This document shows positions 8,249 through 17,040 of a stretch of 64,000 nucleotides of DNA, piece by piece. A model generated the notes under the pieces. That model was not told the origin of the DNA. It did not search any database and saw nothing but the letters and a program-made list of their open reading frames with translations. Position 1 is the first letter of the stretch. Every line of letters starts with the position of its first letter. The translations under genes were made by a program, and so were the position numbers. This DNA comes from JAJYKC01 sp035545735 (lineage in GTDB: Bacteria > Acidobacteriota > Terriglobia > Bryobacterales > Bryobacteraceae): positions 186,001-250,000 of the forward strand of contig DASZXS010000027.1 in NCBI GenBank assembly GCA_035545735.1, in the 5' to 3' direction.

Positions 8249-9214
8249 GTGGACGCCTTGGTCGGAATCGCACGCCTTGCCGCTCGAAGTCCGTCCCTCG
8301 AAGAGAAACGGCAAACCGAGTACTTCGAGCTCGAAACCCGGCGTTTTATCGGGCGCTGCTCCGGATCGCGGATGCCGTTCCGCTGGACCATTAACCCTTA
8401 TCGCGGCTGCGAATTCGGCTGTAAGTATTGCTATGCCCGTTATGCCCATGAGTTTCTGGAATTGCGGGACCCAGCCCTCTTCGAGCACAAGATCTACGTC
8501 AAGCGGTTCGAGCCGGAGCGCTTCCGCCAGGAGCTGAAGCGGATTCCACTCCGGGACCTCGTTTGGCTGGGGACGGCGACCGACCCCTACCAGCCCGCCG
8601 AGCGCCGTTTTCGCGTGACCCGGCGAATTCTCGAAGTATTCGCGGGCGAGCAAGGACGCCTCTTCGGCATCACCACCAAGTCCGATCTCGCGGTGCGGGA
8701 CGTGCGGCTGTTATCCGGGATCGCCCGGCGTAACGCGATTCAGGTGCATCTCAGCGTCACGACTCTCGATGAGGGGCTGGCGCGTCAGATCGAGCCGCTG
8801 GCGCCGCGCCCGGCGTTGCGTCTGGCCGCGGCGCGCCAACGCGCCTCAGCCGGCGTGCCGGTATCCATCTTGAGTTGTCCGGTTCTGCCGCTTCTCAATG
8901 ACAGCGAAGCCAGTCTGGATGCCGTCTGCGCGGCCGCGGCCGCCGCCGGCGCGAATTCGTTTCATGCCTCGCCTCTATTCCTTCGTCTCCCCGCCAAGAG
9001 CGTATTTCTGCAATTCATCGACCGGAACTATCCGGCTTTCTCGCGCCGGTATCACGAGCGCTTCGACGAGAGGGACTACTTGACCGGCGCTTATCCGCGG
9101 ATTATCCGGGAGCGCGTGGAGGCAGCCGCCGCCCGCCACGGAATTTCCACGCGCAACATGATTTTTGAGCCTTCGGAATGGCCCGGCGGCGCCCAATTGG
9201 ATCTGTTCCGGTAG
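8249..9214 (+). CDS. Radical SAM protein of the SPL-like (Rv2578c) family
   Basis: A 321-residue protein with the radical SAM cluster motif C54-x3-C58-x2-C61 in TINPYRGCEFGCKYCYARY, exactly the form of the spore-photoproduct-lyase-like Rv2578c family. Further family signs are GTATDPYQPAE near residue 110 and TKSDLAVRD. The start is taken as the GTG at 8249, because this frame reads MDALVGIARLA and the AAGGAG element at 8233-8238 lies 10 bases before it. An ATG two bases earlier (8247) is in another frame that ends at 8537 and is not used. The gene is separated by 30 bases from the redox operon and may be its last member. The substrate of this family is not established; a DNA-repair role is only by analogy with spore photoproduct lyase. 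Confidence 0.85.
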   Translation: MDALVGIARLAARSPSLEEKRQTEYFELETRRFIGRCSGSRMPFRWTINPYRGCEFGCKYCYARYAHEFLELRDPALFEHKIYVKRFEPERFRQELKRIPLRDLVWLGTATDPYQPAERRFRVTRRILEVFAGEQGRLFGITTKSDLAVRDVRLLSGIARRNAIQVHLSVTTLDEGLARQIEPLAPRPALRLAAARQRASAGVPVSILSCPVLPLLNDSEASLDAVCAAAAAAGANSFHASPLFLRLPAKSVFLQFIDRNYPAFSRRYHERFDERDYLTGAYPRIIRERVEAAAARHGISTRNMIFEPSEWPGGAQLDLFR

Positions 9215-9217
9215 GGC

Positions 9218-9246
9218 TTGATATTATGTCGTTCTTCATATAGATT
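9218..9246 (+). promoter_or_regulatory. Promoter of the padR-ADOP operon
   Basis: TTGATA (9218-9223) is followed after 17 bases by TAGATT (9241-9246). Transcription would begin about 9253-9255, at the ATG itself, so the mRNA would be leaderless. No Shine-Dalgarno sequence precedes the ATG, which agrees. Confidence 0.5.
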
Positions 9247-9257
9247 ATCTCTATATG
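9237..9257. promoter_or_regulatory. Probable PadR operator, inverted repeat over the start codon
   Basis: CATATAGA (9237-9244), 5 bases, then TCTATATG (9250-9257) form a perfect 8-base inverted repeat. It covers the predicted -10 element and the ATG of the PadR gene. PadR proteins commonly repress their own operon from such AT-rich dyads, so autoregulation is the natural reading. Confidence 0.6.
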
Positions 9258-9590
9258 GATCTCCTGCAGGGAACGCTCGATATGCTGGTCCTTCGCACGC
9301 TCGCCGCCGGTCCGTTGCACGGATACGGCATCGCGAAGGCGATTCGCGGTAGTTCCGGCGAGCTGCTGGACATTGAGTTCGGTTCCCTGTATCCGGCGCT
9401 GAAAAGACTAGAAATGAAAGGGTGGATCGCCGCGAAATGGGACACTTCCGAATTCAACCGGCGCGCGAAATATTACCGCCTCACGCCCGCCGGGAAAAAA
9501 CAGCTCCGGCGCGAGCATTCGAAATGGGCTGAGTTCGTTTTGGCCGTCGGGCAGGTGATGGGCCCGGCGCCGGAAGGAGGGAAGCCGTGA
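9255..9590 (+). CDS. PadR family transcriptional regulator (ADOP-linked)
   Basis: A 111-residue winged-helix protein. The N-terminus MDLLQGTLDMLVLRTLAAG followed by LHGYGIAKAI and FGSLYPALKRLEMKGWI is the canonical PadR DNA-binding domain, and YYRLTPAGKKQL gives the beta wing. It lacks a long C-terminal dimerisation domain, so it is the short PadR type. The stop overlaps the GTG start of the downstream ADOP permease (GTGA), so both are translated from one mRNA. A perfect palindrome covers its own start codon and probably provides autoregulation. The inducer is unknown. In acidobacteria such PadR-ADOP pairs are very common. Confidence 0.92.
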   Translation: MDLLQGTLDMLVLRTLAAGPLHGYGIAKAIRGSSGELLDIEFGSLYPALKRLEMKGWIAAKWDTSEFNRRAKYYRLTPAGKKQLRREHSKWAEFVLAVGQVMGPAPEGGKP

Positions 9591-12202
9591 TTTTCTGGCG
9601 GAAGCTGCTCTATTTACTGCCCTCGTACCGGCGCGCGCGGGAGCGGGATATGCAGGAAGAGCTCGAATCCATTGCCGCCCTTGCCGGGCCGGGGGTCATC
9701 GGGAACAAGACCGGCGTTGCCGAGCAAACCCGCGCCGTTTGGGGTTGGGACTGGTTCGAGCACCTCCTGGCCGACATCCGCTATGCCTTTCGCGCGATGC
9801 GCCGCAATCCGGGATTCACGGCTACGGCTGTGCTCTCGCTGGCGCTGGGTATTGGCGCGAACACGGCCATCTTCAATCTGATGGACGCGTTGATGTTACG
9901 CTGGCTTCCCGTTCCCAATCCGGGCGAACTCGTCCGGGTGAACCTGCGCGCTCACGGGGGAACCGAGGTCAGCGATAGCTTTTCTTATTCCATGGCCACG
10001 GCTCTTGCGGATCGAAAAGATATCTTTTCCGGAGCGTGCGGCTTTAGCGGCGCGAGCTTCAATATCGGCCCGCGCGCCTCGCTTCACCCGGTTTCCGGAG
10101 CTTACGTTACCGGAGATTACTATCAGACGCTCGGCTTGAATCCGGAGTCCGGGCGTTTGCTCACCCGCGCCGACGATCAGCCGGGAGCAACTCTCGTGGC
10201 TGTGCTGAGTGATGGTTACTGGCAGCGGCAGTATTCCCGGAATCCCGGAGTAATCGGGCAAACAATCCGGGTGAACGGCGTTCCCGTAACGGTGGCCGGC
10301 GTGAGCCCCTCTGGATTTACGGGTGCGAATGTCGGAGCCGTTGCCGATATTACTCTGCCTGTCGCCGCCTTGGCTCGCATCGCCCCGGAGGAAGCGGTTC
10401 TTCTGGGCCCCGGCAACTTCTGGCTGCGCATCCTTGCCCGTCCGCGTTCCGGTGTTTCCACCGCTCAGATCCAGGCTCATTTAGCGGCCGCATGGCCCTC
10501 CATCGCGGAGAGCACGGTTAGTCATGGATGGCCCGCGTCGCGCCGCAAAGAGATAACGGATTCCACTCCCGAACTTGTGCCGGGAGGTACGGGCTATACA
10601 TACCTTCGCGAGATGTTCCAAAAACCGCTCGTGGTGTTGCTGGGAGTCTCTTTGCTGGTGCTGCTCATCGCTTGCGCCAACGTCGCCAGTTTGTTGCTTG
10701 CCCGCGCCACGGCCCGCAGCCACGAAATTTCGATTCGCCTCTCGATCGGGGCGAGCCGCCCCCGGTTGGTTCGCCAATTGTTCACGGAGAGCGTTCTGCT
10801 GTCCTTGACCGGGGCGGCCGCTGGTGTTGTTCTGGCGTGGCCTGTCTCACGTTTCTTATTGAGCATCTTATCCGGAGGGGAGAACTCCCAATTTCCAATC
10901 GTTTTCGATTTGTCTCCGAACGGCCATGTGTTCGCGTTTGCCGGCGCAACCGCGGTATTTACCGCCGTGCTATTCGGTCTTGCGCCAGCCTTTCGCACCA
11001 CCTCGATTAAGGACGCTTCGCACACGACGCGGTACCGGTCCCGCGCGCTTTCGGCGCTGGTGAGCGGCCAGGTGGCTCTTTCATTGACGTTGCTCATCGG
11101 CGCGGGACTCTTTGTGCGCACATTGCAAAACCTCATGAACGTCGACCCTGGGTTCCGCCGGGAAGGAGTTCTCCTGGTGGATGTCGACGGGCGTACGGAA
11201 GGATACCAGGAGGCCCGGCTGACGGCCTTCTATCAGGATCTACTACAGCGCGTCCGCCGCATACCGGGAGTGGTTTCCGTCAGCTTGTCCGGCCACACGC
11301 CGCTGAGCGGCTGGACCTGGTCCGAAGCGGCCGTTCCACAAGGGCAGCCCTTGCCCGAGCGCGATAATGCGATCTTCGTCGCAGCCGGGCCGGGTTACTT
11401 TGCGACTCTTGGCACTCCGCTTCTTTCGGGGCGCGAGTTCAACGAATATGACACCGGAGCGGAAAAGGTCGCCATTGTAAACCAGGCGTTTGTGGATCGC
11501 TATTTCCACGGCCGCAATCCGGAGGGCGCTTATTTAACCGCCACCGTGACTCGCCCGCCGGGCACGCTTCGCATCGTTGGCGTTGCGGCGAACGTGATCA
11601 ATACCGGCGACCTGCGAACCGCGCCCAAGCCCACCGTCTATGTTTCCTACGCCCAGGGTCAACCCGCCAGGGCAACGATTATCATTCGTGCGGCCGGCGC
11701 CCTGTCGCAAATCGCCGCGGCCGTACGCGCCGAATTGCAGCCGGCGTTCCCATCGTCGCCCCTTGAAATAGGAACACTGGCCGCCCAAGTGGAACGCACC
11801 GTGGTGCAGGAGCGCCTGATGGCGAATCTCGCAAGCGGCTTTGGAGCGTTGGGGCTCGCTCTGGCGTCCGTGGGATTGTACGGCCTGCTGTCCTATAGCG
11901 TTGTGCGCCGGACCAGGGAAATCGGTGTCCGCATGGCGTTGGGCGCAAAGCAGAGCCGCGTTCTCTGGATGGTTGTAGGGAACGCTACCCGTCTATTGCT
12001 GTTTGGGGTAGCCCTCGGAGTGCCCGCCGCCTGGGCGGCCTCCCAGTTGGTGCGGACCATGCTGTTCGGCTTGACGCCGGCCGATCCGGCCATCATCGCG
12101 GCGGCCATCCTCCTGCTCTGCGCGGCGGGTCTTCTGGCTGCCTATCTACCGGCACGGCGTGCCGCGCTGGTAGACCCCATGACGGCGCTGCGCCACGAAT
12201 AG
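9587..12202 (+). CDS. ADOP family permease (MacB/FtsX-like), PadR-linked
   Basis: An 871-residue protein of the acidobacterial duplicated orphan permease type. After a cytoplasmic N-terminal extension (about 1-60) comes the hallmark RYAFRAMRRNPGFTATAVLSLALGIGANTAIF with the first membrane helix, then a MacB-like periplasmic domain, a block of three helices (about 345-445), a second copy of the periplasmic domain, and three C-terminal helices ending in PARRAALVDPMTALRHE. GTG start at 9587, with AAGGAGG shortly upstream inside the padR end. ADOP genes usually lack an adjacent ATPase, as here. They are presumed to work with a MacB/LolD-type ATPase from elsewhere; the substrate is unknown. Confidence 0.92.
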   Translation: MIFWRKLLYLLPSYRRARERDMQEELESIAALAGPGVIGNKTGVAEQTRAVWGWDWFEHLLADIRYAFRAMRRNPGFTATAVLSLALGIGANTAIFNLMDALMLRWLPVPNPGELVRVNLRAHGGTEVSDSFSYSMATALADRKDIFSGACGFSGASFNIGPRASLHPVSGAYVTGDYYQTLGLNPESGRLLTRADDQPGATLVAVLSDGYWQRQYSRNPGVIGQTIRVNGVPVTVAGVSPSGFTGANVGAVADITLPVAALARIAPEEAVLLGPGNFWLRILARPRSGVSTAQIQAHLAAAWPSIAESTVSHGWPASRRKEITDSTPELVPGGTGYTYLREMFQKPLVVLLGVSLLVLLIACANVASLLLARATARSHEISIRLSIGASRPRLVRQLFTESVLLSLTGAAAGVVLAWPVSRFLLSILSGGENSQFPIVFDLSPNGHVFAFAGATAVFTAVLFGLAPAFRTTSIKDASHTTRYRSRALSALVSGQVALSLTLLIGAGLFVRTLQNLMNVDPGFRREGVLLVDVDGRTEGYQEARLTAFYQDLLQRVRRIPGVVSVSLSGHTPLSGWTWSEAAVPQGQPLPERDNAIFVAAGPGYFATLGTPLLSGREFNEYDTGAEKVAIVNQAFVDRYFHGRNPEGAYLTATVTRPPGTLRIVGVAANVINTGDLRTAPKPTVYVSYAQGQPARATIIIRAAGALSQIAAAVRAELQPAFPSSPLEIGTLAAQVERTVVQERLMANLASGFGALGLALASVGLYGLLSYSVVRRTREIGVRMALGAKQSRVLWMVVGNATRLLLFGVALGVPAAWAASQLVRTMLFGLTPADPAIIAAAILLLCAAGLLAAYLPARRAALVDPMTALRHE

Positions 12203-12211
12203 CCGGCGAAA

Positions 12212-13642
12212 CTACGCGGCGCCGGTTTCCACCGGAATCACGCCCATCTGGCATTCCGTGTGGACGGCGCGAATCGCGCGCTCCAGGCCGTCCTTACGCA
12301 CGACAATACTGATCGTCAATTCACTGGAGCCTTGCGCAATCGCGATGATGTTCACGTTTTGGCGCGAGATCGCCATGAAGATGCGCCCGGCCAGTCCGGG
12401 AGTGCCGCGCATCCCTTCCCCGACCACGGCCAGTAGTCCGACATTCTTGTCCACGTTGATCGGCTTCACGTAGCCATGCGCCAGCTCCAGCGCCAGGCTG
12501 GCCTCCAGGTTCTTCAAGACGGCGTCCAATTCCTCGCCGCGAACCAGAAAACAAAAGCTTTCGCGGTAGCTCGAACTGGAGAAGGCCAGTACCTCGGCGT
12601 CGGCGGACGCAAGTGAATCAAGCACGCGCGCCATGATCCGAGCCCCGGTGATGGAGGCGCTGGCGGGCTCGACGGAAATCAAGGCCACGTTAGCCATGGA
12701 CGTGACCGCGCGCGGGCCAGGCAGGTGAGGCGCCACCGGAACAATCCGCGTTCCCGGGTGGGACAGGTTGAAGCTGTTCTTGCTCCACACGGGGATTTGC
12801 CGCTGCGCCAGTGGCGCGAGCGTTCTCGGATGCAGAACCTTCGCGCCGTTATAGGCAAGCTCGGCCGCTTCGTTGTAAGTGACTTCGTCGAGGACCCGCG
12901 CATCGGATACCAGCCGCGGGTCGGCGCTCATGATTCCATCCACGTCGGTCCAGATCCAGAATTCCGAAGCATCGAGGACCGCAGCCAGAATGGAGCCGGA
13001 GAAATCGGAACCGCCGCGCCCGAGTGTGGTCTCGCGGCCATCCGCGGTGGCTCCATTGAAACCCGTCATCACCGGGAGGATACCCTGGTCGAGTAGCGGA
13101 ACCAGCACTGCCTCGGCGCGCGCGCGCGTCTCGTCCATGAGCGGCGAAGCGTTGCCGAACACGGCGTCGGTCACAATCACCGCGGCCGCATTCACCGCCC
13201 GCGCGGGAACGCCGGACGATTCGAGATAGGCTGCTATCAGCGATGCGGACAGCATCTCTCCGGTCGCCACGGCGGCATCCACGGAGCGCGGCGGCCTCTC
13301 TCGCAGGAAACGCACGCCATGAACAATCCGGCGGAATCCGGCGATCAGGCTGTCGATCTCGGCGGACGCTTCCGCGCGCGCGGAATCTTTCAGCAGAGCC
13401 GCGCAGGTTTCGTGATGACGCTTGCTCAGCTTATGGAGGTTGAAGTCAACGCCGGATTCGTCGCCGGCTTCCGCCTTGCGCAGTGTGTCGAGCAGCAGGT
13501 CGGTAATCTTCGACATCGCGGAAACCACAATCGCCACCGGCCGCCGCTTTTTCTGCTCCGCGCAAATCTCCGCGGCCACACGCATCCGGCTGGCCGAACC
13601 CATGCTGGTCCCGCCAAACTTCATCACCAACAAATCGTCCAA
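12212..13642 (-). CDS. lysC: Aspartate kinase
   Basis: A 476-residue monofunctional aspartokinase that phosphorylates L-aspartate, the first step towards lysine, threonine, methionine and diaminopimelate. The kinase domain opens with VMKFGGTSMGSASRM; further signs are VVSAMSKITD, TLGRGGSDFSGSI and WIWTDVDGIMSADPR. Two ACT domains fill about residues 315-470 (LISVEPASASITGARIMARV and GLLAVVGEGMRGTPGLAGRIF), so allosteric control by lysine or threonine is expected. The start is a TTG at 13642, supported by GGAGGAG 9 bases upstream. It lies 43 bases after cmk on the same strand and is probably cotranscribed. It ends only 9 bases from the convergent ADOP gene, leaving no room for a terminator. 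Confidence 0.93.
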   Translation of the reverse strand: MDDLLVMKFGGTSMGSASRMRVAAEICAEQKKRRPVAIVVSAMSKITDLLLDTLRKAEAGDESGVDFNLHKLSKRHHETCAALLKDSARAEASAEIDSLIAGFRRIVHGVRFLRERPPRSVDAAVATGEMLSASLIAAYLESSGVPARAVNAAAVIVTDAVFGNASPLMDETRARAEAVLVPLLDQGILPVMTGFNGATADGRETTLGRGGSDFSGSILAAVLDASEFWIWTDVDGIMSADPRLVSDARVLDEVTYNEAAELAYNGAKVLHPRTLAPLAQRQIPVWSKNSFNLSHPGTRIVPVAPHLPGPRAVTSMANVALISVEPASASITGARIMARVLDSLASADAEVLAFSSSSYRESFCFLVRGEELDAVLKNLEASLALELAHGYVKPINVDKNVGLLAVVGEGMRGTPGLAGRIFMAISRQNVNIIAIAQGSSELTISIVVRKDGLERAIRAVHTECQMGVIPVETGAA

Positions 13643-13685
13643 GGCTCCTTACTCCTCCATTCCCTGCGGATTCACTCACGGCGCG

Positions 13686-14384
13686 CTACACCGGATCGCG
13701 GTGCACTTCTTTCCCGTTGGACGTCCGCTCGCGAACAATCTTCAACAGAATTTCTTCCACTTCCTCAATCGGGCGCGCCGTGGTGTCCACATAAGTGGCG
13801 TCCGGCGCCTGCACCAGCGGCGATTCGGCCCGAGTACGGTCCCGCCGGTCGCGCTCCCGTAAATCCTGTGCTACTTCTTCCACCGCCGCGGGCTCTCCTG
13901 CCGATTGCAAATCCTTCAGACGGCGCATCGCCCGCGAATCCTCGTGCGCGTCCAGGAAAATCTTCACGTCCGCGCGAGGGAAGACCACGGAGCCGATGTC
14001 TCTTCCTTCCATCACCACCGAGCACTTCTCGCCCATCGCTCTCTGCTGCTCCACCAAGGCCCGGCGCACCGCCGGCACCGCCGCCACCTGCGACGCGGCC
14101 GCCGCCACCTCCGGCGTTCGGATCGCTTCCGTGACGTCCCGGCCATTCAACAGCACGGTCGAGACGCCGTTCTGAAATTCGATCCGCGCCTCGCTCGCCA
14201 ACTGTTCCAGGCGATGCATGTCGTTCAAGGCAACCTCGGTTTCGAGAGCCCACAGAGCCACGGCGCGATACATGGCTCCGGAGTCGATGTAGAGAAATCC
14301 CAGCTTGACGGCAAGCCGGCGCGCGATCGTACTTTTGCCGGCCCCCGCCGGTCCGTCGATCGCAATAACAATGCGTTTTCCCAA
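13686..14384 (-). CDS. cmk: Cytidylate kinase
   Basis: A 232-residue (d)CMP kinase that makes CDP/dCDP from CMP/dCMP and ATP in the cytoplasm. The P-loop is AIDGPAGAGKSTIARRLA (about 8-25), followed by YIDSGAMYRAVAL, VVMEGRDIGSVVFP (CMP-binding and catalytic region) and RDRRDRTRAESPL of the lid. Length is normal for the family. Translation starts at a TTG (14384): the usual first residues GKRIVIAIDGP follow at once. No Shine-Dalgarno is visible; instead an extended -10 element ends 6 bases before the TTG, so the message may be leaderless. It heads the cmk-lysC unit and is divergent from the AddB-like gene. Confidence 0.94.
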   Translation of the reverse strand: MGKRIVIAIDGPAGAGKSTIARRLAVKLGFLYIDSGAMYRAVALWALETEVALNDMHRLEQLASEARIEFQNGVSTVLLNGRDVTEAIRTPEVAAAASQVAAVPAVRRALVEQQRAMGEKCSVVMEGRDIGSVVFPRADVKIFLDAHEDSRAMRRLKDLQSAGEPAAVEEVAQDLRERDRRDRTRAESPLVQAPDATYVDTTARPIEEVEEILLKIVRERTSNGKEVHRDPV

Positions 14385-14390
14385 AAGAAC

Positions 14391-14399
14391 AGTCTACCA
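14391..14399 (-). promoter_or_regulatory. Extended -10 promoter element of cmk
   Basis: On the minus strand TGG-TAGACT is an extended -10 element; TAGACT ends 6 bases before the TTG start of cmk, placing the transcript start on that codon. No good -35 is seen 17 bases upstream, which is normal for extended -10 promoters. Confidence 0.45.
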
Positions 14400-14463
14400 G
14401 CCGTAGCGCGCGCTTCGCCCGGGCGCGGGGTCGAAGCGAAGGTCCCGCGGCGCGCTTTCACAG

Positions 14464-14469
14464 TAAAAT
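14464..14469 (+). promoter_or_regulatory. -10 element of the AddB/AddA-like operon
   Basis: TAAAAT ends exactly 6 bases before the TTG start at 14476. No convincing -35 or Shine-Dalgarno is present. This mirrors the arrangement of the divergent cmk promoter and again predicts a leaderless message. Confidence 0.4.
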
Positions 14470-14475
14470 CAAGCG

Positions 14476-17040
14476 TTGGACTTATTTTCCACTCTGGAAG
14501 CCGGCGCCACGATAGTCACGGCAAACGGACGCCTGTCACGCGACCTGCGAATGCGGTACCACGCTCACCAGCGGGAGCAGGGCCGCCGCTCTTGGACGAC
14601 GCCCGATATTCCGGCTCTCCCGGCGTTTCTGGACCGGCTCTGGCGTGAGTGGCTCTATTCGCCGGGCGGCGGCAGCGCTCCGGTGTTGCTCTCGGGAGTT
14701 CAGGAGCAGGCAGTTTGGGAAGGAATTCTGGGCGGGCCTTCCGGCGAATATCCTCTTCTCGACGTTCCCGGCACGGCGCGGCGCGCGAGCGAAGCCTGGA
14801 AAATCGCCCATGACTACGGCCTGCCCATTCGGGGTGGTGAATTTCAAGCGTCCGATGACTGCCAGGCTTTTCTCGGATGGGCGCGCGAATATGAGCAGAC
14901 CTGCCGGGACAATCGCTGGCTCGATCGCGCCACCTTGCCCGCATTTCTGATGAAGCGGATCGCCTGCGGAGAAATAAAGCCGCCCGCGCGAATTTTCTAC
15001 GCCGGGTTCGATGAACTCACTCCGCACGAGTCCGCATTGTTTAACATTTTGAACGCCCTGCCGGTCGAGCCCGTGCACAGGCGCCCGCGCCAACGGGACA
15101 TGTGGATTCTTCCCGACGCGCGCCATGAGATGGAGGCCGCCGCCGCCTGGGCCAGGAAAGCGCTCGAAAACGGAGCGACGGCGCGCATTGGAGTTGTCAT
15201 TCCCGATTTACAGGAGCAGCGCTGCGCGGCGCAGCGTATATTTCAACAAGCGCTGGACCCGCGCCCCTTCGCAGCGCCCTCCGCGGCATTCCACATTTCT
15301 CTGGGTCCGCCGCTGTCGCAGTATCCGGTCATTCATGCCGGTCTCACCATTCTGGAAGCGGCGGTGTCGTGGCGGGCTCTGCCCTTGCCGCTCGCCGGAT
15401 CTCTGCTGCGTTCGCCGTTCCTCGATGGCGCCCAAGAGGAGGCCGCATGGCGCGCCGCGTTGGACAGGCGTCTCCGGCGGAATCGGCGTTTTGAGATTTC
15501 TCTCGATTTTCTACGTGAGTCCGCCTCCAACTGCCGCATTCTGAAGCAACGGCTCGATTCTCTCGCGGCGGAGATCGCGGGGCTGCCGGCGCGTCGGCCC
15601 GCCGGCGCCTGGGCGGGCTCCTTCGCCCGGATCCTAAGCGCCGCGGGGTGGCCCGGCGGCCGGAATCGGGATAGCGTCGAATATCAGGCCATGGAGTCGT
15701 GGCGCGAACTCCTTGGTGCGTTCGCTTCTCTTTCCCTTGCGCTCGGTCCCTTGAGCTTTTCGGAAGCGGTGGCGCGTATCCGGCTGCTCGCGTCGGAGAC
15801 GCCCTTCCAACCGGAAGATCGCGGCTCCCCGGTCCAGGTGATCGGGGTTCTTGAGGCCGGCGGCCTCGACTTCGATCATCTTTGGATCATGGGGCTTCAC
15901 GACGGTGCGTTTCCATCGTCTCCCCATCCGAATCCATTTCTCCCCCTGGAGTTGTTGCGGCGCTTCTCCGTCCCTCACTCTACCCCCGCCGCTGAACTTG
16001 CCGCGGCGCGGCGCGTGCTGGAACGCCTCACGGCGAGCGCCCTGCATTTGACTCTCAGTTGTCCGGAGCGCCGGGGGGAGCAGGAACTTCGCCCCACTCC
16101 GCTGCTGGAGCAGTCCTGGCGGAAGATCTCGAACAACCGCGCGGCACATCGAACGGCCGTGATGGAGGAAGTGGTGGACGATCGCGCGAGCCGTTTGCCG
16201 GAAGGCCACGCACAGAGCGGAGGCGCGGGCGTACTGAAGCAGATGTCCGCCTGTCCGTTCCGCGCTTTCGCCGAGTACCGCCTGGGAACGCGGGAATTAG
16301 AAGCGACGGAAATGGGAATCTCAGCGCTGGAACGCGGCAGCGCCGTACATAAAGCGCTGGAAACTTTCTGGAATGAGATACAGTCGCATCGGGCTCTCTG
16401 CGAACTCAGCGGCGAGGAACTTGCGGCGCGCATTGCGGTTCACGTAGACGGGGCGCTTGAATCGCTCAAGGACAATTTCATTTACCGCCTGGAACAGTCG
16501 CGCCTTCGCAGGCTCCTTCGCGAATGGCTGGAGGCCGAAAAACTGCGCACGCCCTTTACCGTCGTTACCCGAGAGGGAAAAGTCGATGCGGAACTTAGCG
16601 GCCTGAAATTGCAGGTGCGCGTGGACCGTGTGGATGAATTGCCGGACGGACGTCACCTTATTCTGGACTACAAGACGGGTGAAATCGACAAAAAGGCGTG
16701 GCTTGGCGAGCGCATGAAAGAGCCGCAACTGCCTTTCTATTGCACCATCCACGAAACGCCGCTGGCCGGTCTGGCTTTCGCCCAGATTCGCGCGGGCTCC
16801 TCCCGCTTTGTCGGCATCACGCCCGGCGCCAGGCTGCCGAACATGGATAAAGCCGTCATCGACGACGTTCCTTTTGCGGACCAGATCGAGCTATGGCGGA
16901 AGAATCTCGAACGTCTCGCGGAGCGTTTTCGCGAGGGATACTTCGAAGTGGACCCGCAAAAGAAGGTGTGTGACTATTGCCCGCACTCCGGGCTTTGCCG
17001 CGTCGACGAAACCGGTGATGGAGACGAAGATGACGGCTGA
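14476..17040 (+). CDS. AddB-like helicase-nuclease subunit with PD-(D/E)XK and Fe-S cluster
   Basis: An 854-residue protein with a TTG start. The N-terminus (TIVTANGRLSRDLRMRY) and the motif HLWIMGLHDGAFPSSPHPNP at about 475-490 fit the AddB-like 'probable DNA repair protein' family (TIGR03623 type), in which the helicase fold is inactivated. The C-terminal RecB-type nuclease carries LILDYKTGE (about 727-735). Four cysteines, C593 in SACPFRAF and C832, C835, C841 in VCDYCPHSGLC, match the spacing of the AddB 4Fe-4S staple round the nuclease. With the next gene it would form a helicase-nuclease that resects double-strand breaks for recombination. It overlaps the AddA-like gene by 11 bases. It is shorter than classical Bacillus AddB (about 1160), so it is a variant family member. 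Confidence 0.85.
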   Translation: MDLFSTLEAGATIVTANGRLSRDLRMRYHAHQREQGRRSWTTPDIPALPAFLDRLWREWLYSPGGGSAPVLLSGVQEQAVWEGILGGPSGEYPLLDVPGTARRASEAWKIAHDYGLPIRGGEFQASDDCQAFLGWAREYEQTCRDNRWLDRATLPAFLMKRIACGEIKPPARIFYAGFDELTPHESALFNILNALPVEPVHRRPRQRDMWILPDARHEMEAAAAWARKALENGATARIGVVIPDLQEQRCAAQRIFQQALDPRPFAAPSAAFHISLGPPLSQYPVIHAGLTILEAAVSWRALPLPLAGSLLRSPFLDGAQEEAAWRAALDRRLRRNRRFEISLDFLRESASNCRILKQRLDSLAAEIAGLPARRPAGAWAGSFARILSAAGWPGGRNRDSVEYQAMESWRELLGAFASLSLALGPLSFSEAVARIRLLASETPFQPEDRGSPVQVIGVLEAGGLDFDHLWIMGLHDGAFPSSPHPNPFLPLELLRRFSVPHSTPAAELAAARRVLERLTASALHLTLSCPERRGEQELRPTPLLEQSWRKISNNRAAHRTAVMEEVVDDRASRLPEGHAQSGGAGVLKQMSACPFRAFAEYRLGTRELEATEMGISALERGSAVHKALETFWNEIQSHRALCELSGEELAARIAVHVDGALESLKDNFIYRLEQSRLRRLLREWLEAEKLRTPFTVVTREGKVDAELSGLKLQVRVDRVDELPDGRHLILDYKTGEIDKKAWLGERMKEPQLPFYCTIHETPLAGLAFAQIRAGSSRFVGITPGARLPNMDKAVIDDVPFADQIELWRKNLERLAERFREGYFEVDPQKKVCDYCPHSGLCRVDETGDGDEDDG

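Noticed and set aside
8247..8537. ATG at 8247 as start of the radical SAM gene
   Set aside because: It is in a frame that ends at 8537 without the CxxxCxxC motif; the GTG two bases later gives the family N-terminus.
7412..8653. Open frame of 413 residues on the minus strand across the RnfD-like and radical SAM genes
   Set aside because: It spans two well-supported genes on the other strand and has His/Arg/Asp-rich shadow composition.
16808..17029. A longer N-terminus for the AddA-like protein
   Set aside because: The extra 70 residues overlap the AddB-like nuclease end, are Ser/Arg rich and show no homology pattern; the ATG at 17030 has a GGAGA before it and fits the usual start.
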